This document shows positions 35,976 to 45,101 of a stretch of DNA of 64,000 nucleotides, in pieces (the first letter of the stretch is position 1; every line of letters begins with the position of its first letter). Below the pieces are notes generated by a model. The model had not been told where the DNA came from. It ran no database searches and was given only the letters and a program-made list of their open reading frames with translations. Source of the DNA: Streptomyces rubradiris (GTDB taxonomy: Bacteria > Actinomycetota > Actinomycetes > Streptomycetales > Streptomycetaceae); the NCBI RefSeq assembly GCF_016860525.1, contig NZ_BNEA01000018.1:62001-126000 (forward strand). The letters are read 5' to 3'. The translations under genes and the position numbers were made by a program.

Positions 35976-36977
35976 GTGTCCGTTGAAGCGATCGCCGATG
36001 CGCAGGCAGGTATCCCCGACGTGGTCCGGCTGCTGCCGTCGTTCGACGCCGACGCCTTGGTCCGCGACGTCCGGGCGCTGCGCACCCGGCAGGCCGCCGA
36101 CTGGAAGCTGCAGAAGACCTTCGTCACCGAGGACCACCTCGTCGAGACCGAACTCGACTGGCACATCATGCCGTTGCGCAGCACCGGCGGCGACAAGACG
36201 CGCACCGACCCCGGCGGCCCCGGCCTGCTGCCCTTCGCCGACACCTCCCACGCCGACCTCGCGCCGAATCTGCGCGCCGTGATGCGGACGATTCCGTCCC
36301 CGCTGCGCGCGGTGCGTCTCATGGCGCTGGGCCCGAACACCTACGGCCCCGACCACTTCGACAACAAGTACGGGCTCACCTGGGGCATCGCGCGGCTGCA
36401 CGTGCCGGTGATCACCCTGCCCGAGGCCAAGCTGTTCATCGAGCAGGTGCCCTATGTGTGGGAGGCGGGCGCGCTGTGGTTCGGCAACTTCGCCCGCACC
36501 CACCGGATCGAGAACAGCGGCCGTACCCACCGGGTGCACTTCGTGCTGGACGTGCAGGTGACCGAGGCGCTCTTCGACCTCTTCCCGGCCGAGGTCCGCG
36601 CCGAGCTGCCCTTCGACAGAATCCTGATCAACCGTGCCGAGCAGCCGCTCACACCGGCTCCGCTGCACCAGGTCGCCTTCGAGGTGCCGAAGTCGTTCAC
36701 CGACTGGGAGGAGGAGGACGGACAGTTCCTCACCGCCCAGGCGACGGTCCCGGCCGAGATCAGGGCACACGACGACGGCCTCGTCATGTACTACGCCGGC
36801 GAGCCCTACGCCGGTCTGGTGCACGTCGGGGACAACGAGTTCCGCTTCCAGGGCTGGACCGACGAACGTACCGTCCAGGTCGTCGAGGACGCCGGGCAGC
36901 GCCGGGTCGTCCTGCGTACCCGGGTCGGCGGCCGGGTCAGGACGCTGGCGGTCACCGCCGTGTCCGCCGGCATCTGA
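35976..36977 (+). CDS. aspartyl/asparaginyl beta-hydroxylase-like Fe(II)/2OG oxygenase
   Basis: 333 residues. GTG 35976 preferred (GGAAGGAA seven bases upstream) over ATG 35961. The segment GPDHFDNKYGL, LHVPVITLP, WEAGALWFGNFARTHRIENSGRTHRVHFVLD follows the AspH-like double-stranded beta-helix pattern: an early His, a 2OG-proximal region, and a late His and Arg. The last 110 residues are an extra beta-rich domain. Such enzymes hydroxylate Asp/Asn side chains or related small acids. Lies between the aspartokinase/MBL pair and the acyltransferase. Confidence 0.78.
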   Translation: MSVEAIADAQAGIPDVVRLLPSFDADALVRDVRALRTRQAADWKLQKTFVTEDHLVETELDWHIMPLRSTGGDKTRTDPGGPGLLPFADTSHADLAPNLRAVMRTIPSPLRAVRLMALGPNTYGPDHFDNKYGLTWGIARLHVPVITLPEAKLFIEQVPYVWEAGALWFGNFARTHRIENSGRTHRVHFVLDVQVTEALFDLFPAEVRAELPFDRILINRAEQPLTPAPLHQVAFEVPKSFTDWEEEDGQFLTAQATVPAEIRAHDDGLVMYYAGEPYAGLVHVGDNEFRFQGWTDERTVQVVEDAGQRRVVLRTRVGGRVRTLAVTAVSAGI

Positions 36978-36996
36978 AGCACCGCAGCGGAGGGTG

Positions 36997-38196
36997 ATGA
37001 TGAGCACGACTGCGCACACGCGCCGGCCGGCCGGTTTCGGCTCCCCGACCGAAGGGCTCGGTACCGAGGAGTGGGACCGGCTGGCGGGCGAACACCTCTA
37101 CGCCTGCAGCGGGTGGCTGGACTTCTGTGTCCATGACCCGGGAGGACGCACACTCACCGGGAACGTGCACGCCCGGCTGCCCGGCGGCGGCGTCGCGGCC
37201 GTGCCGGTCACCGCCGTCTGGGAGGAGAACAACGGCTTCTACCAGTGGAACCGGCTGCTGGAACGGGCCGGTCTGGCCGCGGCGTCCCCGCAGGGACTGC
37301 TCGTCGGGCCGCGCCGCGGCTACCAGACCGACCTGTTGATCAGCGAGGGCACGGACCGCGTCGAAGGGGCGGCGGCCCTGCTCGGCGAACTCGCCGCGCT
37401 GCGCGAGCGGTCGGCGGCGGACCGCCTCTTCGACGACAGCAGGCCCGACCGGATCCAGTGCTACGGCATGTTCCTCAACAGCGCCGACGTACGGGCGCTG
37501 CGTGCGGCGGGGGTCCGCGCGGAACCGGTCCTGTGCGCCGCCGACGCGTGGATCCGCACCGAGGGCGGCGACTGGGACGGCTGGATGCGCACCCTGCCGT
37601 CCAAGCGGCGCGGCGAGCTGATCCGGCGGGACCAGCGGCGCTTCGAAGCCGCCGGCTACCGGTTCATCGAGAAGCCGCTGGCGGAGTGCTACCAGGAGGC
37701 GGCCCTGATGTCCCAGGGCACGCAGGCCCGCTACGGGCAGCCGGCGGACGTCGGGGTGCTCGCCGAGTCGCTGCGGGTCCAGGCCGAGGCCATGGGAGAC
37801 GCGGCCCGGGTGCTGATGTGCGCCCGCGACGGCGAGGACCCCGTGGGCTTCCTGCTGTTCTACCGCTGGGGGAAGTCGACCTTCCTCAAGGGCGCCGGAT
37901 TCCACTACGACCGCCTGGTCGGCGTCGCCGAGTACTTCAACCTCGTCTACTACGAACCCGTCCGGGACGCGCTGCGCCACGGACGGCGGTGGCTGCACGC
38001 CGGTATCGCCTCCACCGACACCAAGGCCATGCGCGGCGCCGAGGTGCGCCCCCTGTGGATGCTCGACGTGTTCGGCGACGGCGGTCAGAACGCGGCGATC
38101 CGCGCCTACAACGCCGCCCAGCTGCGCGAACTCACCGAGTCCTCCACCGCGGTGGCCAAGGCGGTCGTGGAGGACGACTGGCTGGAGTTCTGTTGA
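36997..38196 (+). CDS. GNAT/FemAB-like N-acyltransferase
   Basis: 399 residues, ATG behind GCGGAGGG. The fold is suggested by SGWLDFCVHD near the N-terminus, a central WMRTLPSKRRGELIRRDQRRFEAAGYRF helix-strand, and ARDGEDPVGFLLFYRWG...EYFNLVYYEPVRDALRHGRRWLHAGI, as in COG3146/FemAB-type acyltransferases that use acyl-CoA, aminoacyl-tRNA or acyl-carrier-protein donors. It overlaps the exporter gene by four bases. It may form a late amide or ester bond in the product or acetylate it for self-protection. Confidence 0.7.
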   Translation: MMSTTAHTRRPAGFGSPTEGLGTEEWDRLAGEHLYACSGWLDFCVHDPGGRTLTGNVHARLPGGGVAAVPVTAVWEENNGFYQWNRLLERAGLAAASPQGLLVGPRRGYQTDLLISEGTDRVEGAAALLGELAALRERSAADRLFDDSRPDRIQCYGMFLNSADVRALRAAGVRAEPVLCAADAWIRTEGGDWDGWMRTLPSKRRGELIRRDQRRFEAAGYRFIEKPLAECYQEAALMSQGTQARYGQPADVGVLAESLRVQAEAMGDAARVLMCARDGEDPVGFLLFYRWGKSTFLKGAGFHYDRLVGVAEYFNLVYYEPVRDALRHGRRWLHAGIASTDTKAMRGAEVRPLWMLDVFGDGGQNAAIRAYNAAQLRELTESSTAVAKAVVEDDWLEFC

Positions 38197-39473
38197 TCAC
38201 CCGTCTGCTGCTGAACCGGGACTACGCCCGCTTCTGGCTGAGCCAGGTGCTGACCAGCGTCGCCTCCAAGAGCATGACGATGGTCTTCCCGCTGCTGGCC
38301 ACGCTCTCGTTCGCGGCCACTCCGTTCGAGGTGGGGGTGGTCACCGCCGCCCAGTACGTGCCGGTGCTGGTGGTGACCCTCTTCGTCGGGGTGTGGCTGG
38401 ACCGGCGGCCGCGACGGCCCACGCTGCTCTTCACGGACGTCGCCGGCGGCCTGGTACTGCTGGTCGTCCCGGTCCTCGGCGGGCTGGACGAGTTCCACCT
38501 CGGGGTGCTGTACGCGGTCGCCTTCGGCTTCGGCTCGCTGGTGGCGATCGCCGAGGTGTGCGCGCAGGCCTATCTGCCCAGCCTCGTCGGCGAGTCCGAC
38601 CTGCTCCCCGCGATCGGCCGGCTCGAAGCGGTGTTCACCCTGGTGGTGGTGGCCGCCCCCGGCCTGGGCGGGTTGCTCATGAACTGGCTCGGCGGGCCCG
38701 GTGCGGTGTTGACGGGCGCGGTCTGTTACCTGATCGCGGCGCTCGTCCTGATGACCGTGACCCGGCGCGAGCCGCCGGTGCCCGCCCCGGCCGCCGGGGA
38801 GGGGACGTTCGGCAGGATCGCGGCGGGGGCGCGGTTCCTGCTGACCGTGCCCGTCCTGCGGACCCTGATCGGACAGGCGGCGCTGTTCAACTTCTTCGAA
38901 CAGGCGATGCTGACCCTCTACACCGTCTACGCGGCCTCCGTGGTCGGCGTCACGCCCGCGCTGCTCGGCCTGACGGTGACGCTCGGCGCCGTCGGGTCCA
39001 TGCTGGGGGCCGTCGCGGCCGAACAGGCCGAACGGCGCTGGGGGTTCAAGCGGGTCGTCGTGGGGAGCATGGCCATCGCCTCCACGGCGCCCGTCCTGAT
39101 CCCGCTCGCCACCCGGCCCACCGCGCTCACCGTGACGGTCTGGTCCGTCTCCTTCGTGCTCTACGGATTCGGCCTGACCGTCTACAACGTCTTCAGCACG
39201 TCCACCCGGCAGCGGCTCACCCCCGAGCGGCTGCGCGGCCGGGTCGCGGCGACCACTCGCCTGGTCGCCTACGGGCCGCTGAGCGCCGGCACGCTGCTCG
39301 GGGGCGGCCTCGGCTCGCTGTTCGGCGCGCGCACGGGCCTGTGGATCGCAGTGGCCCTGCTCGCGGCGGCCTTCCTGCACTTCGTCAGGTCGATGGGGCG
39401 CACGCACCTGCCGGACCTGCTGCCCGGGCCGCGACCGGCGGTCCAGGGAGCTAGCGGGCCGGCAGACCGATGA
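38193..39473 (+). CDS. MFS exporter
   Basis: 426 residues, about 12 membrane segments, with the MFS loop 2-3 pattern in GVWLDRRPRRPTLL. The TTG start overlaps the upstream stop, so it is coupled to the acyltransferase. MFS_3/enterobactin-exporter-like architecture suggests product export and self-resistance. Its 3' end overlaps the convergent nitroreductase-like gene by 23 bp. Confidence 0.88.
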   Translation: MITRLLLNRDYARFWLSQVLTSVASKSMTMVFPLLATLSFAATPFEVGVVTAAQYVPVLVVTLFVGVWLDRRPRRPTLLFTDVAGGLVLLVVPVLGGLDEFHLGVLYAVAFGFGSLVAIAEVCAQAYLPSLVGESDLLPAIGRLEAVFTLVVVAAPGLGGLLMNWLGGPGAVLTGAVCYLIAALVLMTVTRREPPVPAPAAGEGTFGRIAAGARFLLTVPVLRTLIGQAALFNFFEQAMLTLYTVYAASVVGVTPALLGLTVTLGAVGSMLGAVAAEQAERRWGFKRVVVGSMAIASTAPVLIPLATRPTALTVTVWSVSFVLYGFGLTVYNVFSTSTRQRLTPERLRGRVAATTRLVAYGPLSAGTLLGGGLGSLFGARTGLWIAVALLAAAFLHFVRSMGRTHLPDLLPGPRPAVQGASGPADR

Positions 39474-39930
39474 CCTCGAAGACGGGGAAATCGGCGGCGA
39501 TCTCCTCGAAGCGGCCCAGCGGCGCGCCGGGCGGCACGGGCACGTGCGGCCGGGCGCCGGGGGCCGCCCGCACGTACTCCTTCAGGACGGAGGCACGGCG
39601 GTCGGGCGGGACCTCCTCCAGGCGCACGCCGAAGGGCCGCCCGCGCCTGATCACGGCCCGCCCGCCGGCGGCCCGCACATTGCGGACCCAGTTGGCGCCG
39701 GCGCCCAGCATCGACACCACGTACCAGCCGCCGCGGTGGGACACCATCATCACCGGGAACGCGATCGTCCGGCCGCTGCGGCGCCCGCGCACGCACAGGG
39801 TCACGCCACCGGTGCGTCCGCGGGCGGTGGCGTATTTCCATCTCCAGTAGCCGTTGAGCGCGCGGGCGACCGCTCCGGGCCGGTCTCCCCGGTATATCCA
39901 CCGCTTCAGCCGGTATGCGAGACGTAACAT
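39451..39930 (-). CDS. deazaflavin (F420)-dependent nitroreductase-family protein
   Basis: 159 residues. TLCVRGRRSGRTIAFPVMMVSHRGGWYVVSMLGAGANWVRN is the DUF385/Ddn-like split-barrel signature, where the cofactor phosphate is bound. ATG 39930; AAGGA lies unusually close to it. Mycobacterial relatives reduce nitro groups and quinones with F420H2. Convergent overlap with the exporter. It could reduce an intermediate carrying a C=N or N-O group, or be unrelated housekeeping. Confidence 0.82.
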   Translation of the reverse strand: MLRLAYRLKRWIYRGDRPGAVARALNGYWRWKYATARGRTGGVTLCVRGRRSGRTIAFPVMMVSHRGGWYVVSMLGAGANWVRNVRAAGGRAVIRRGRPFGVRLEEVPPDRRASVLKEYVRAAPGARPHVPVPPGAPLGRFEEIAADFPVFEVIGLPAR

Positions 39931-40094
39931 TCCTTCACTGTTGACCGCATACGTCCGAGGCAAACGCGTACCCGGCGCCCGGGGACCGGAATCGGACCTC
40001 GTCACCCGCCCGTCCGGACGGATAGGTTGCAAGTCCCTTGCGGGCCCTGTGCGGCGCAGGGTGCCGCCCACCATCGAGACGACGGGAAAGAACT

Positions 40095-40865
40095 GTGAAC
40101 CGCATCGGGATCATCGGGGTCGGCGAGATCGGCCGGGCTCTGGTGGAGGGGCTCAGCGACGGCACGCAGGAGCCGCCCGAGATCTTCCTGTCCCCGCGAG
40201 GCGCCGCCACGGCCGCCGAACTGGCGCGCCGGTACCCGCATGTGCGGGTGTGCGCCGACAACCAGGACGTGGTGGACCACGCGGAGCTGGTGCTGCTCGC
40301 CGTACGCCCCCAGGACTGCGCGGAAGCCCTCGCGGGACTCCGCGTGGACGACGACAGGGTCGTGCTCAGCGTCATCGCCGGCGTCAGCACCGGCGAGCTG
40401 CGCCGGACCCTGGGCACCGCGGCCCCCGTGGTGCGCGCCATCCCCCTGCCCTCCGTGCGTGAACGCCGCTGCGTCACCGTCACCTGTCCCGCGCACCCGG
40501 TCGTGGACGCGTTCTTCGACGGACTGGGCGGGGCGCTGCCCGTCGCGGACGAGGAGACCTTCACGGTCTTCTCCGCGCTGACGGGCACCCTGACCGCCCA
40601 CTACTGGTACCTGGCCACGCTGACCGACTGGGCCGCCGGGCACGGCCTGGCCCGCGAGGACGCCGATCGCTACGTCCGCGGCCTGTTCCAGGGCGTCGCA
40701 CGCGCGCTGGACGACGACACCCGGACCCTGGCGCAACTGGCGGGCGACCACGAGACGCCGAACGGAAGCAACGAACGCATCCGCACCACATGGTTCGACG
40801 CCGCCAACGCCCGGTCCCTGACCCGGGCGCTCGACGGCCTCCTGGAGCACCTCGGCCGCCGCTAG
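40095..40865 (+). CDS. pyrroline-5-carboxylate reductase-like enzyme
   Basis: 256 residues. GVGEIGRA (8-15) is the NAD(P)-binding loop; LLAVRPQDCAEAL and VVLSVIAGVSTGELRRTLG follow ProC closely, and the C-terminal helical domain is present although shortened around the PGGTT segment (HETPNGSN here). It reduces cyclic or acyclic imines. A second ProC in a secondary-metabolite region suggests imine reduction on the pathway rather than proline supply. GTG start; a strong terminator follows at once, so it is the end of its unit. Confidence 0.85.
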   Translation: MNRIGIIGVGEIGRALVEGLSDGTQEPPEIFLSPRGAATAAELARRYPHVRVCADNQDVVDHAELVLLAVRPQDCAEALAGLRVDDDRVVLSVIAGVSTGELRRTLGTAAPVVRAIPLPSVRERRCVTVTCPAHPVVDAFFDGLGGALPVADEETFTVFSALTGTLTAHYWYLATLTDWAAGHGLAREDADRYVRGLFQGVARALDDDTRTLAQLAGDHETPNGSNERIRTTWFDAANARSLTRALDGLLEHLGRR

Positions 40866-40887
40866 GTCCGCCGGCCGGAGGCGCCGC

Positions 40888-40931
40888 CGCCTCGCATCTC
40901 CCGGGTGAGCCGGGTGGTGCGAGGCGTTTTT
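40888..40931 (+). terminator. intrinsic terminator after the ProC-like gene
   Basis: CGCCTCGCA (40888-40896) and TGCGAGGCG (40918-40926) followed by TTTTT: a stem with U tract, isolating the following carrier-protein operon. Confidence 0.85.
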
Positions 40932-41128
40932 CATGCTCCCGGCCGGGGCGGAGGGACCGGGTACCGGGAACGGCGGCGCGCCGAGTGTTCATTTCTCCCG
41001 GGCCGGATATGTGAAACGCATGGAGAAGCGTGTGCAAATGATATTCCGTGCCGCAATCTCCCGCTGCTAGATTTCTGGGTCGTCGGCTCCGATCGGTCAG
41101 CGAGGTATCTTGCTGGGAGGGATGGCCC

Positions 41129-42100
41129 GTGTCACTCAAAGCTGTGACCGAAACAGCACCTTGGGGGGAAGTAGCGGATTCCATTGAATTCGTGCCCGCC
41201 GAGTATTCCAGCAAGACCCAGTCCGAGACCGCGGCGCAGGAGATTCTCAGGTGCGACCCGGTCGACATCGACACTCTGGTCGGCGCGGGCCTGCCCTTCG
41301 AATACCGATCGGGTGTGCGCTATTTCGACCTGAACGACCTGTACAACCTGGGAATGTATTCCGGCAGGTCGAACACTCAGCCGGAGCTCGCGTTCCGGAT
41401 GCTGTTCCGGTTCGCCAGCCGCCCCGTCGAGCGTCTGCTGAGCGAGCAGACCTGGGATTTCCGGGTCCTGCTGGAGTGCCCCGAGTGCGACGGGTCCGCG
41501 CCGTGGCGGTTCGAGGCGCCCGACATCGACCGGTTCGGCGGACGCCTCGCCGATGTGACGGAGCCGCGGCCGAGCGCGCGAACGGCCGAGTACACGGCGA
41601 CCGTCACGACGACAGGGGCCCGCAGCCCGCTCGTCGCCCCCGCGCTGCGGCAGCTGACCCAGGACTACCTAGAGGCCGGCTACCGCTGGCAGATGATCCC
41701 GCCCGCCATGCAGGCCGACTACGAACTGGTGCACCGGCTGGGCGCGACGAGCTGCATCGCGGCGAGCCTGTTCCTGGCGGAGCGCTTCCGCGCGGCCGGC
41801 TACCGGGCCGAGGCGAAGCGGGGCTGGTTCTGCGGCGTGCTCGGCGGCGCCCTCGACCTGCCGCACGCGTGCGTGGAGGTCGAGGACGAAGACGGCGTGT
41901 ACAAGACCGTCGACATCGCCAAGGCCCAGCTGGCCGCGCGCCTGTCCCAGGACACCCGGGACTTCCAGGAGCTGTGCATCGGGTCCGTCTACAACAAGGC
42001 GATTCCCTCCACCGCACCCGGTGACGCGCCCCTCGCCCACCACGACTGCGGCTCGGCGCTGCCGGTTCATGTACGCGCGGACATTCAGGTGAAGCGGTAA
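41129..42100 (+). CDS. transglutaminase-like protein of unknown function
   Basis: 323 residues, GTG 41129 chosen for GGGAGG eight bases upstream. The C-terminal half contains GATSCIAASLFLAERF, then LPHACVEVED and YKTVDIAK: a Cys-His-Asp order and spacing like the transglutaminase/cysteine-protease fold. The N-terminal 150 residues are unlike anything I recognise and include a C-P-E-C pair. First gene of the aminoacyl-carrier-protein unit. It could transfer an aminoacyl group between carrier proteins, cleave a thioester, or form an amide. Confidence 0.7.
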   Translation: MSLKAVTETAPWGEVADSIEFVPAEYSSKTQSETAAQEILRCDPVDIDTLVGAGLPFEYRSGVRYFDLNDLYNLGMYSGRSNTQPELAFRMLFRFASRPVERLLSEQTWDFRVLLECPECDGSAPWRFEAPDIDRFGGRLADVTEPRPSARTAEYTATVTTTGARSPLVAPALRQLTQDYLEAGYRWQMIPPAMQADYELVHRLGATSCIAASLFLAERFRAAGYRAEAKRGWFCGVLGGALDLPHACVEVEDEDGVYKTVDIAKAQLAARLSQDTRDFQELCIGSVYNKAIPSTAPGDAPLAHHDCGSALPVHVRADIQVKR

Positions 42101-42146
42101 TTCGCTGTGGCTGTTTCGAGCTCTCGCCACTCCTTCGGAAGGACGA

Positions 42147-43031
42147 GTGAAAATGGCGGTACGTGAAGTAGATCCGGTCGTGCTCGATCTGGGCCGGCTG
42201 GAGAATCTGGCCGAGTCCGGTTACTACAATCCGTACACGATGTTTGACTGGCCCGACTCCCTGGAGCCCGGTCTGCCGTGGATGTCGGAGAGCCTGACCA
42301 CACTGGCCGGTACGCCGATGTGGGACGAGCTGACCCGCGAGCAGCAGCTCGCGCTGACCAAGTACGAGTCGATCAACTTCTTCAGTCTCAACATTCACGG
42401 AATCCGTGAACTGATGAGCGAAGTGGTGATGCGGATCCACGAGCCGGTCTACGCGAACGTCTCGGAATTCCTGCACCACTTCATCGGCGAGGAGAACGAG
42501 CACATGTGGTTCTTCTCGAAGTTCTGCCTGCGCTACGGCGGCAAGCTGTATCCGGCACAGCCGGCGCTGAAGGCGGGGTCGGTCGACCACCTGTCGAAGG
42601 TGGCGCGCGAAATGATCGTGTTCGCCCGCATCCTGATCTTCGAGGAGATCGTCGACTACTACAACGCGCACATGGCGACGGACCAGTCGCTGCCGCACAT
42701 CGCCCGGGAGATCAACCGGGTGCACCACGTGGACGAGAGCAGGCACGTCGCGTTCGGCCGGATGATCTTCACCGATCTGCTCGGCCAGGTGGCCAAGCGG
42801 GACCCGGAGGAGATCCCGGTGGTCGCCGAGTACCTCGAGGACTACCTGCAGTACAGCATCGCCACCCTCTACAACCCGGCGGCGTACCGGGACGCGGGCA
42901 TCCCGGACGCGCTCGGGCTGCGGCGGCGTGCCCTGACGCACCCCGCACGGGTGGAGGCACACGACCAGATACTCAAGCGGACCAGGAGATTCCTCTCCAA
43001 GTCCGGCGTGGGCAGGGAGATGATCAAGTGA
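42147..43031 (+). CDS. AurF-type diiron oxygenase
   Basis: 294 residues from GTG 42147 (an in-frame ATG at 42153 is possible). All ligands of the AurF/CmlI family are present in order: a Glu in the first long helix, EENEH (E-x2-H), FEEIVDYYN (Glu), and HHVDESRH (His-x3-Glu-x2-His). Characterised relatives oxidise arylamines to nitro compounds; others hydroxylate carrier-bound amino acids. Its stop overlaps the ACP gene, and an amino acid:carrier-protein ligase follows, so the likely substrate is an aminoacyl-S-ACP. Whether it attacks N or C is not readable. Confidence 0.88.
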   Translation: MKMAVREVDPVVLDLGRLENLAESGYYNPYTMFDWPDSLEPGLPWMSESLTTLAGTPMWDELTREQQLALTKYESINFFSLNIHGIRELMSEVVMRIHEPVYANVSEFLHHFIGEENEHMWFFSKFCLRYGGKLYPAQPALKAGSVDHLSKVAREMIVFARILIFEEIVDYYNAHMATDQSLPHIAREINRVHHVDESRHVAFGRMIFTDLLGQVAKRDPEEIPVVAEYLEDYLQYSIATLYNPAAYRDAGIPDALGLRRRALTHPARVEAHDQILKRTRRFLSKSGVGREMIK

Positions 43032-43276
43032 CGACCGAGCCGATACAGGCGGTCCGGGAATTCATCCTGGAGCGCAACCCCAAACTGGAAGAGCTGCCCG
43101 ACGATCTGGACCTGATCGACAGCCGGGCCATCAACTCGCTGGCGTTCATCGAGTTCATCTTCCTGCTGGAGGAGCTGACCGGCGAAACGGTCGATCCAGA
43201 GGACCTGAACCTGGACGACTTCCGCACCCTCAAGTCACTCGAAACCCGATTCTTCGCGAAGGAAGCGGCATGCTGA
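43028..43276 (+). CDS. acyl/aminoacyl carrier protein 1
   Basis: 82 residues, four-helix ACP pattern: DLDLIDSRAINSLAFIEFIFLLEE with the phosphopantetheinylated Ser in NSL, then a conserved TVDPEDLNLDDFRTLKSLE. The GTG start overlaps the diiron gene stop (GTGA), and the end overlaps the ligase ATG. Acidic, as expected. It should be loaded by the ligase encoded next and be the platform for the diiron oxygenase and perhaps the halogenase. Confidence 0.9.
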   Translation: MTTEPIQAVREFILERNPKLEELPDDLDLIDSRAINSLAFIEFIFLLEELTGETVDPEDLNLDDFRTLKSLETRFFAKEAAC

Positions 43277-44100
43277 CGACAGTGACCAGCAACGGGCTGG
43301 AAGTCCTCGACGGCACTCAACTGCGTCTGCTGCGGGCGATCGACTCGGTGTTCCTGCGCCTGGCCGGCGACTGGGAGGCCCCCGAGTTCCGCTTCCCGTT
43401 CCTGATGCGGTGCCAGGACCTCGACACCTTCGACTACTACGCCAACTTCCCGCACCTCGGGCTCGCCGCGACCCGGCTGAACCCCGAGCGCCTCGGCGCG
43501 GCCCTGGGCGAGACCGCCCGGCCCGTCGAGCAGATGCCGACCACGGTGATGGAGCCGGCCGCGTTCGCGCTGCCCTCGGCCGCCTGCTACTCCGTCTACC
43601 TCGACCTGCGCGGCTCGCGGCTGCCCGACGAGGGCGTGCTGCGCACCACGGTCGGCACGTGCTTCCGCAACGAGGACCACTACCGGGGTCTGCAGCGGCT
43701 GCTGGGCTTCTCCATGAGGGAGATCGTCTGCGTCGGACCGGAGGAGACGGCCAAGAACCACCTGATCCGGGCCAAGGAGGCCGTGCAGTCCCTCTGCGCC
43801 GAGCTGGGGCTCGACCTGCGTCTGGAGGTCGCCACCGACCCGTTCTTCGACAAGAACAGCGGCAAGGCCAAGATGCAGCGCCTGTTCCCGGTCAAGGAGG
43901 AGTTCGTCGTGGGCGGGCTGGCGATCGGCTCGGTGAACTACCACCGGAACTTCTTCGGCGAGCGGTGCGACATCCAGGCCGGCGGCGACACGGCGCACAC
44001 CAGCTGCCTGGCCTTCGGACTGGAGCGCTGGGTGCACACCCTGACCGAGCGGTTCGGCAGCACCGCCGCTGCGGTGTCCGCGGTGGAGAGTCTGACCTGA
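43270..44100 (+). CDS. class II aaRS-like amino acid:[carrier protein] ligase
   Basis: 276 residues: a truncated, tRNA-independent seryl-tRNA-synthetase-like catalytic core. Motif 2 appears in TCFRNEDHYRGLQRLLGFSMREIV, and the Zn site in SAACYSVY (Cys106) with TSCLAFGLERW (motif 3 and the second Cys). These enzymes activate glycine, alanine or another small amino acid as adenylate and load it on a stand-alone carrier protein, here almost certainly ACP 1. Overlaps the genes on both sides. The amino acid cannot be deduced. Confidence 0.88.
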   Translation: MLTTVTSNGLEVLDGTQLRLLRAIDSVFLRLAGDWEAPEFRFPFLMRCQDLDTFDYYANFPHLGLAATRLNPERLGAALGETARPVEQMPTTVMEPAAFALPSAACYSVYLDLRGSRLPDEGVLRTTVGTCFRNEDHYRGLQRLLGFSMREIVCVGPEETAKNHLIRAKEAVQSLCAELGLDLRLEVATDPFFDKNSGKAKMQRLFPVKEEFVVGGLAIGSVNYHRNFFGERCDIQAGGDTAHTSCLAFGLERWVHTLTERFGSTAAAVSAVESLT

Positions 44101-45101
44101 TGCGCGCCACGTTGGCAGAAGTGCTCGGTCTGGACGTGAGCCTGCTGCAGTCGGGCATGGGAGGGGTCGCCGGGGCCGAACTGGCCTGCGCGGTGTCCAA
44201 CGCCGGGGCGGCGGGCTGCGCGGGCGGCTACAAGCTGGCCGGCGAGGCGCTGTCGGCCATGCTGGCCCGGGTGGCCCAGGGGACCGACCGGCCTGTCGGC
44301 GTGAATCTGATCCCCGAGGTGGTCGGACCCGACGAGCTGGACCGGCAGGTGGGGCAGGTGCTCGACGAGACACCGCCGCATGTGCACCTGTCCTTCTTCG
44401 GGATGCCCGACGACGCGGTGTGCGAACGGGTCACCGCGGCGGGGCGCCGGCTGGTGATCCAGGTCGGGACGGTCGAGGACGGGGTGCACGCGGCCGGACT
44501 CGGCGCGGTGGTGGTGGCCCAGGGCACCGAGGCGGGCGGGCACCTCCTCGGTACCGCACGGCGTGACGAGCTGGTGGCCGCGCTGCGGACCCGGCTGCCC
44601 GACGCCTGCCTGGTCGCCTCGGGCGGGATCGGCTCCCCCCGGGAGGCCGAGCGGGCCCTGGCCGCCGGCGCCGACGGAGTGCTGCTCGGGACCGCCTTCG
44701 TCGTCGCCCACGAATCACGGGCCCATCCCCGTTTCAAGTCCTCGGTCACCGCCGCCGACGAGACCTCCACCGTGATCACCGACGTGTACGAGATCGGCTG
44801 GCCGGGCCGGCGCCACCGCGTGCTCGCCACGCCCGTCACCGCCGACCCGCGACAGCCCGCGAAGTTCATCGGCAAAACGGTGGTCGAGGGCAAACCGTAC
44901 CTGGTGCCGCGTTTCAGCGCGGCGGTGCCCACCGATGCGACCAGCGGCCGTATCGAAGAGATGGCGTTGTACTGCGGCCGGTCCTGCGGCGAGATCCACG
45001 ACGAGGTGTCGGCGGCCGACGTCGTCGCCGCGTTCGCGGGTGTCCTCGGCAGGGCCACGGCCGCCAAGACCGAAGAGAGGGCGGCAAGCCATGTCGGCTG
45101 A
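44100..45101 (+). CDS. nitronate monooxygenase/FabK-like FMN enzyme
   Basis: 333 residues, TIM-barrel FMN protein: LQSGMGGVAGAELACAVSNAG at the N-terminus, AQGTEAGGH, and SGGIGSPREAERALAAGADGVLLGTAFV for phosphate binding. The family includes nitronate monooxygenases and the enoyl-ACP reductase FabK. Directly after an N-oxygenase-type gene and an aminoacyl carrier protein, either nitronate oxidation or reduction of an unsaturated carrier-bound intermediate is possible. ATG overlaps the ligase stop (TGATG). Confidence 0.87.
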   Translation: MRATLAEVLGLDVSLLQSGMGGVAGAELACAVSNAGAAGCAGGYKLAGEALSAMLARVAQGTDRPVGVNLIPEVVGPDELDRQVGQVLDETPPHVHLSFFGMPDDAVCERVTAAGRRLVIQVGTVEDGVHAAGLGAVVVAQGTEAGGHLLGTARRDELVAALRTRLPDACLVASGGIGSPREAERALAAGADGVLLGTAFVVAHESRAHPRFKSSVTAADETSTVITDVYEIGWPGRRHRVLATPVTADPRQPAKFIGKTVVEGKPYLVPRFSAAVPTDATSGRIEEMALYCGRSCGEIHDEVSAADVVAAFAGVLGRATAAKTEERAASHVG

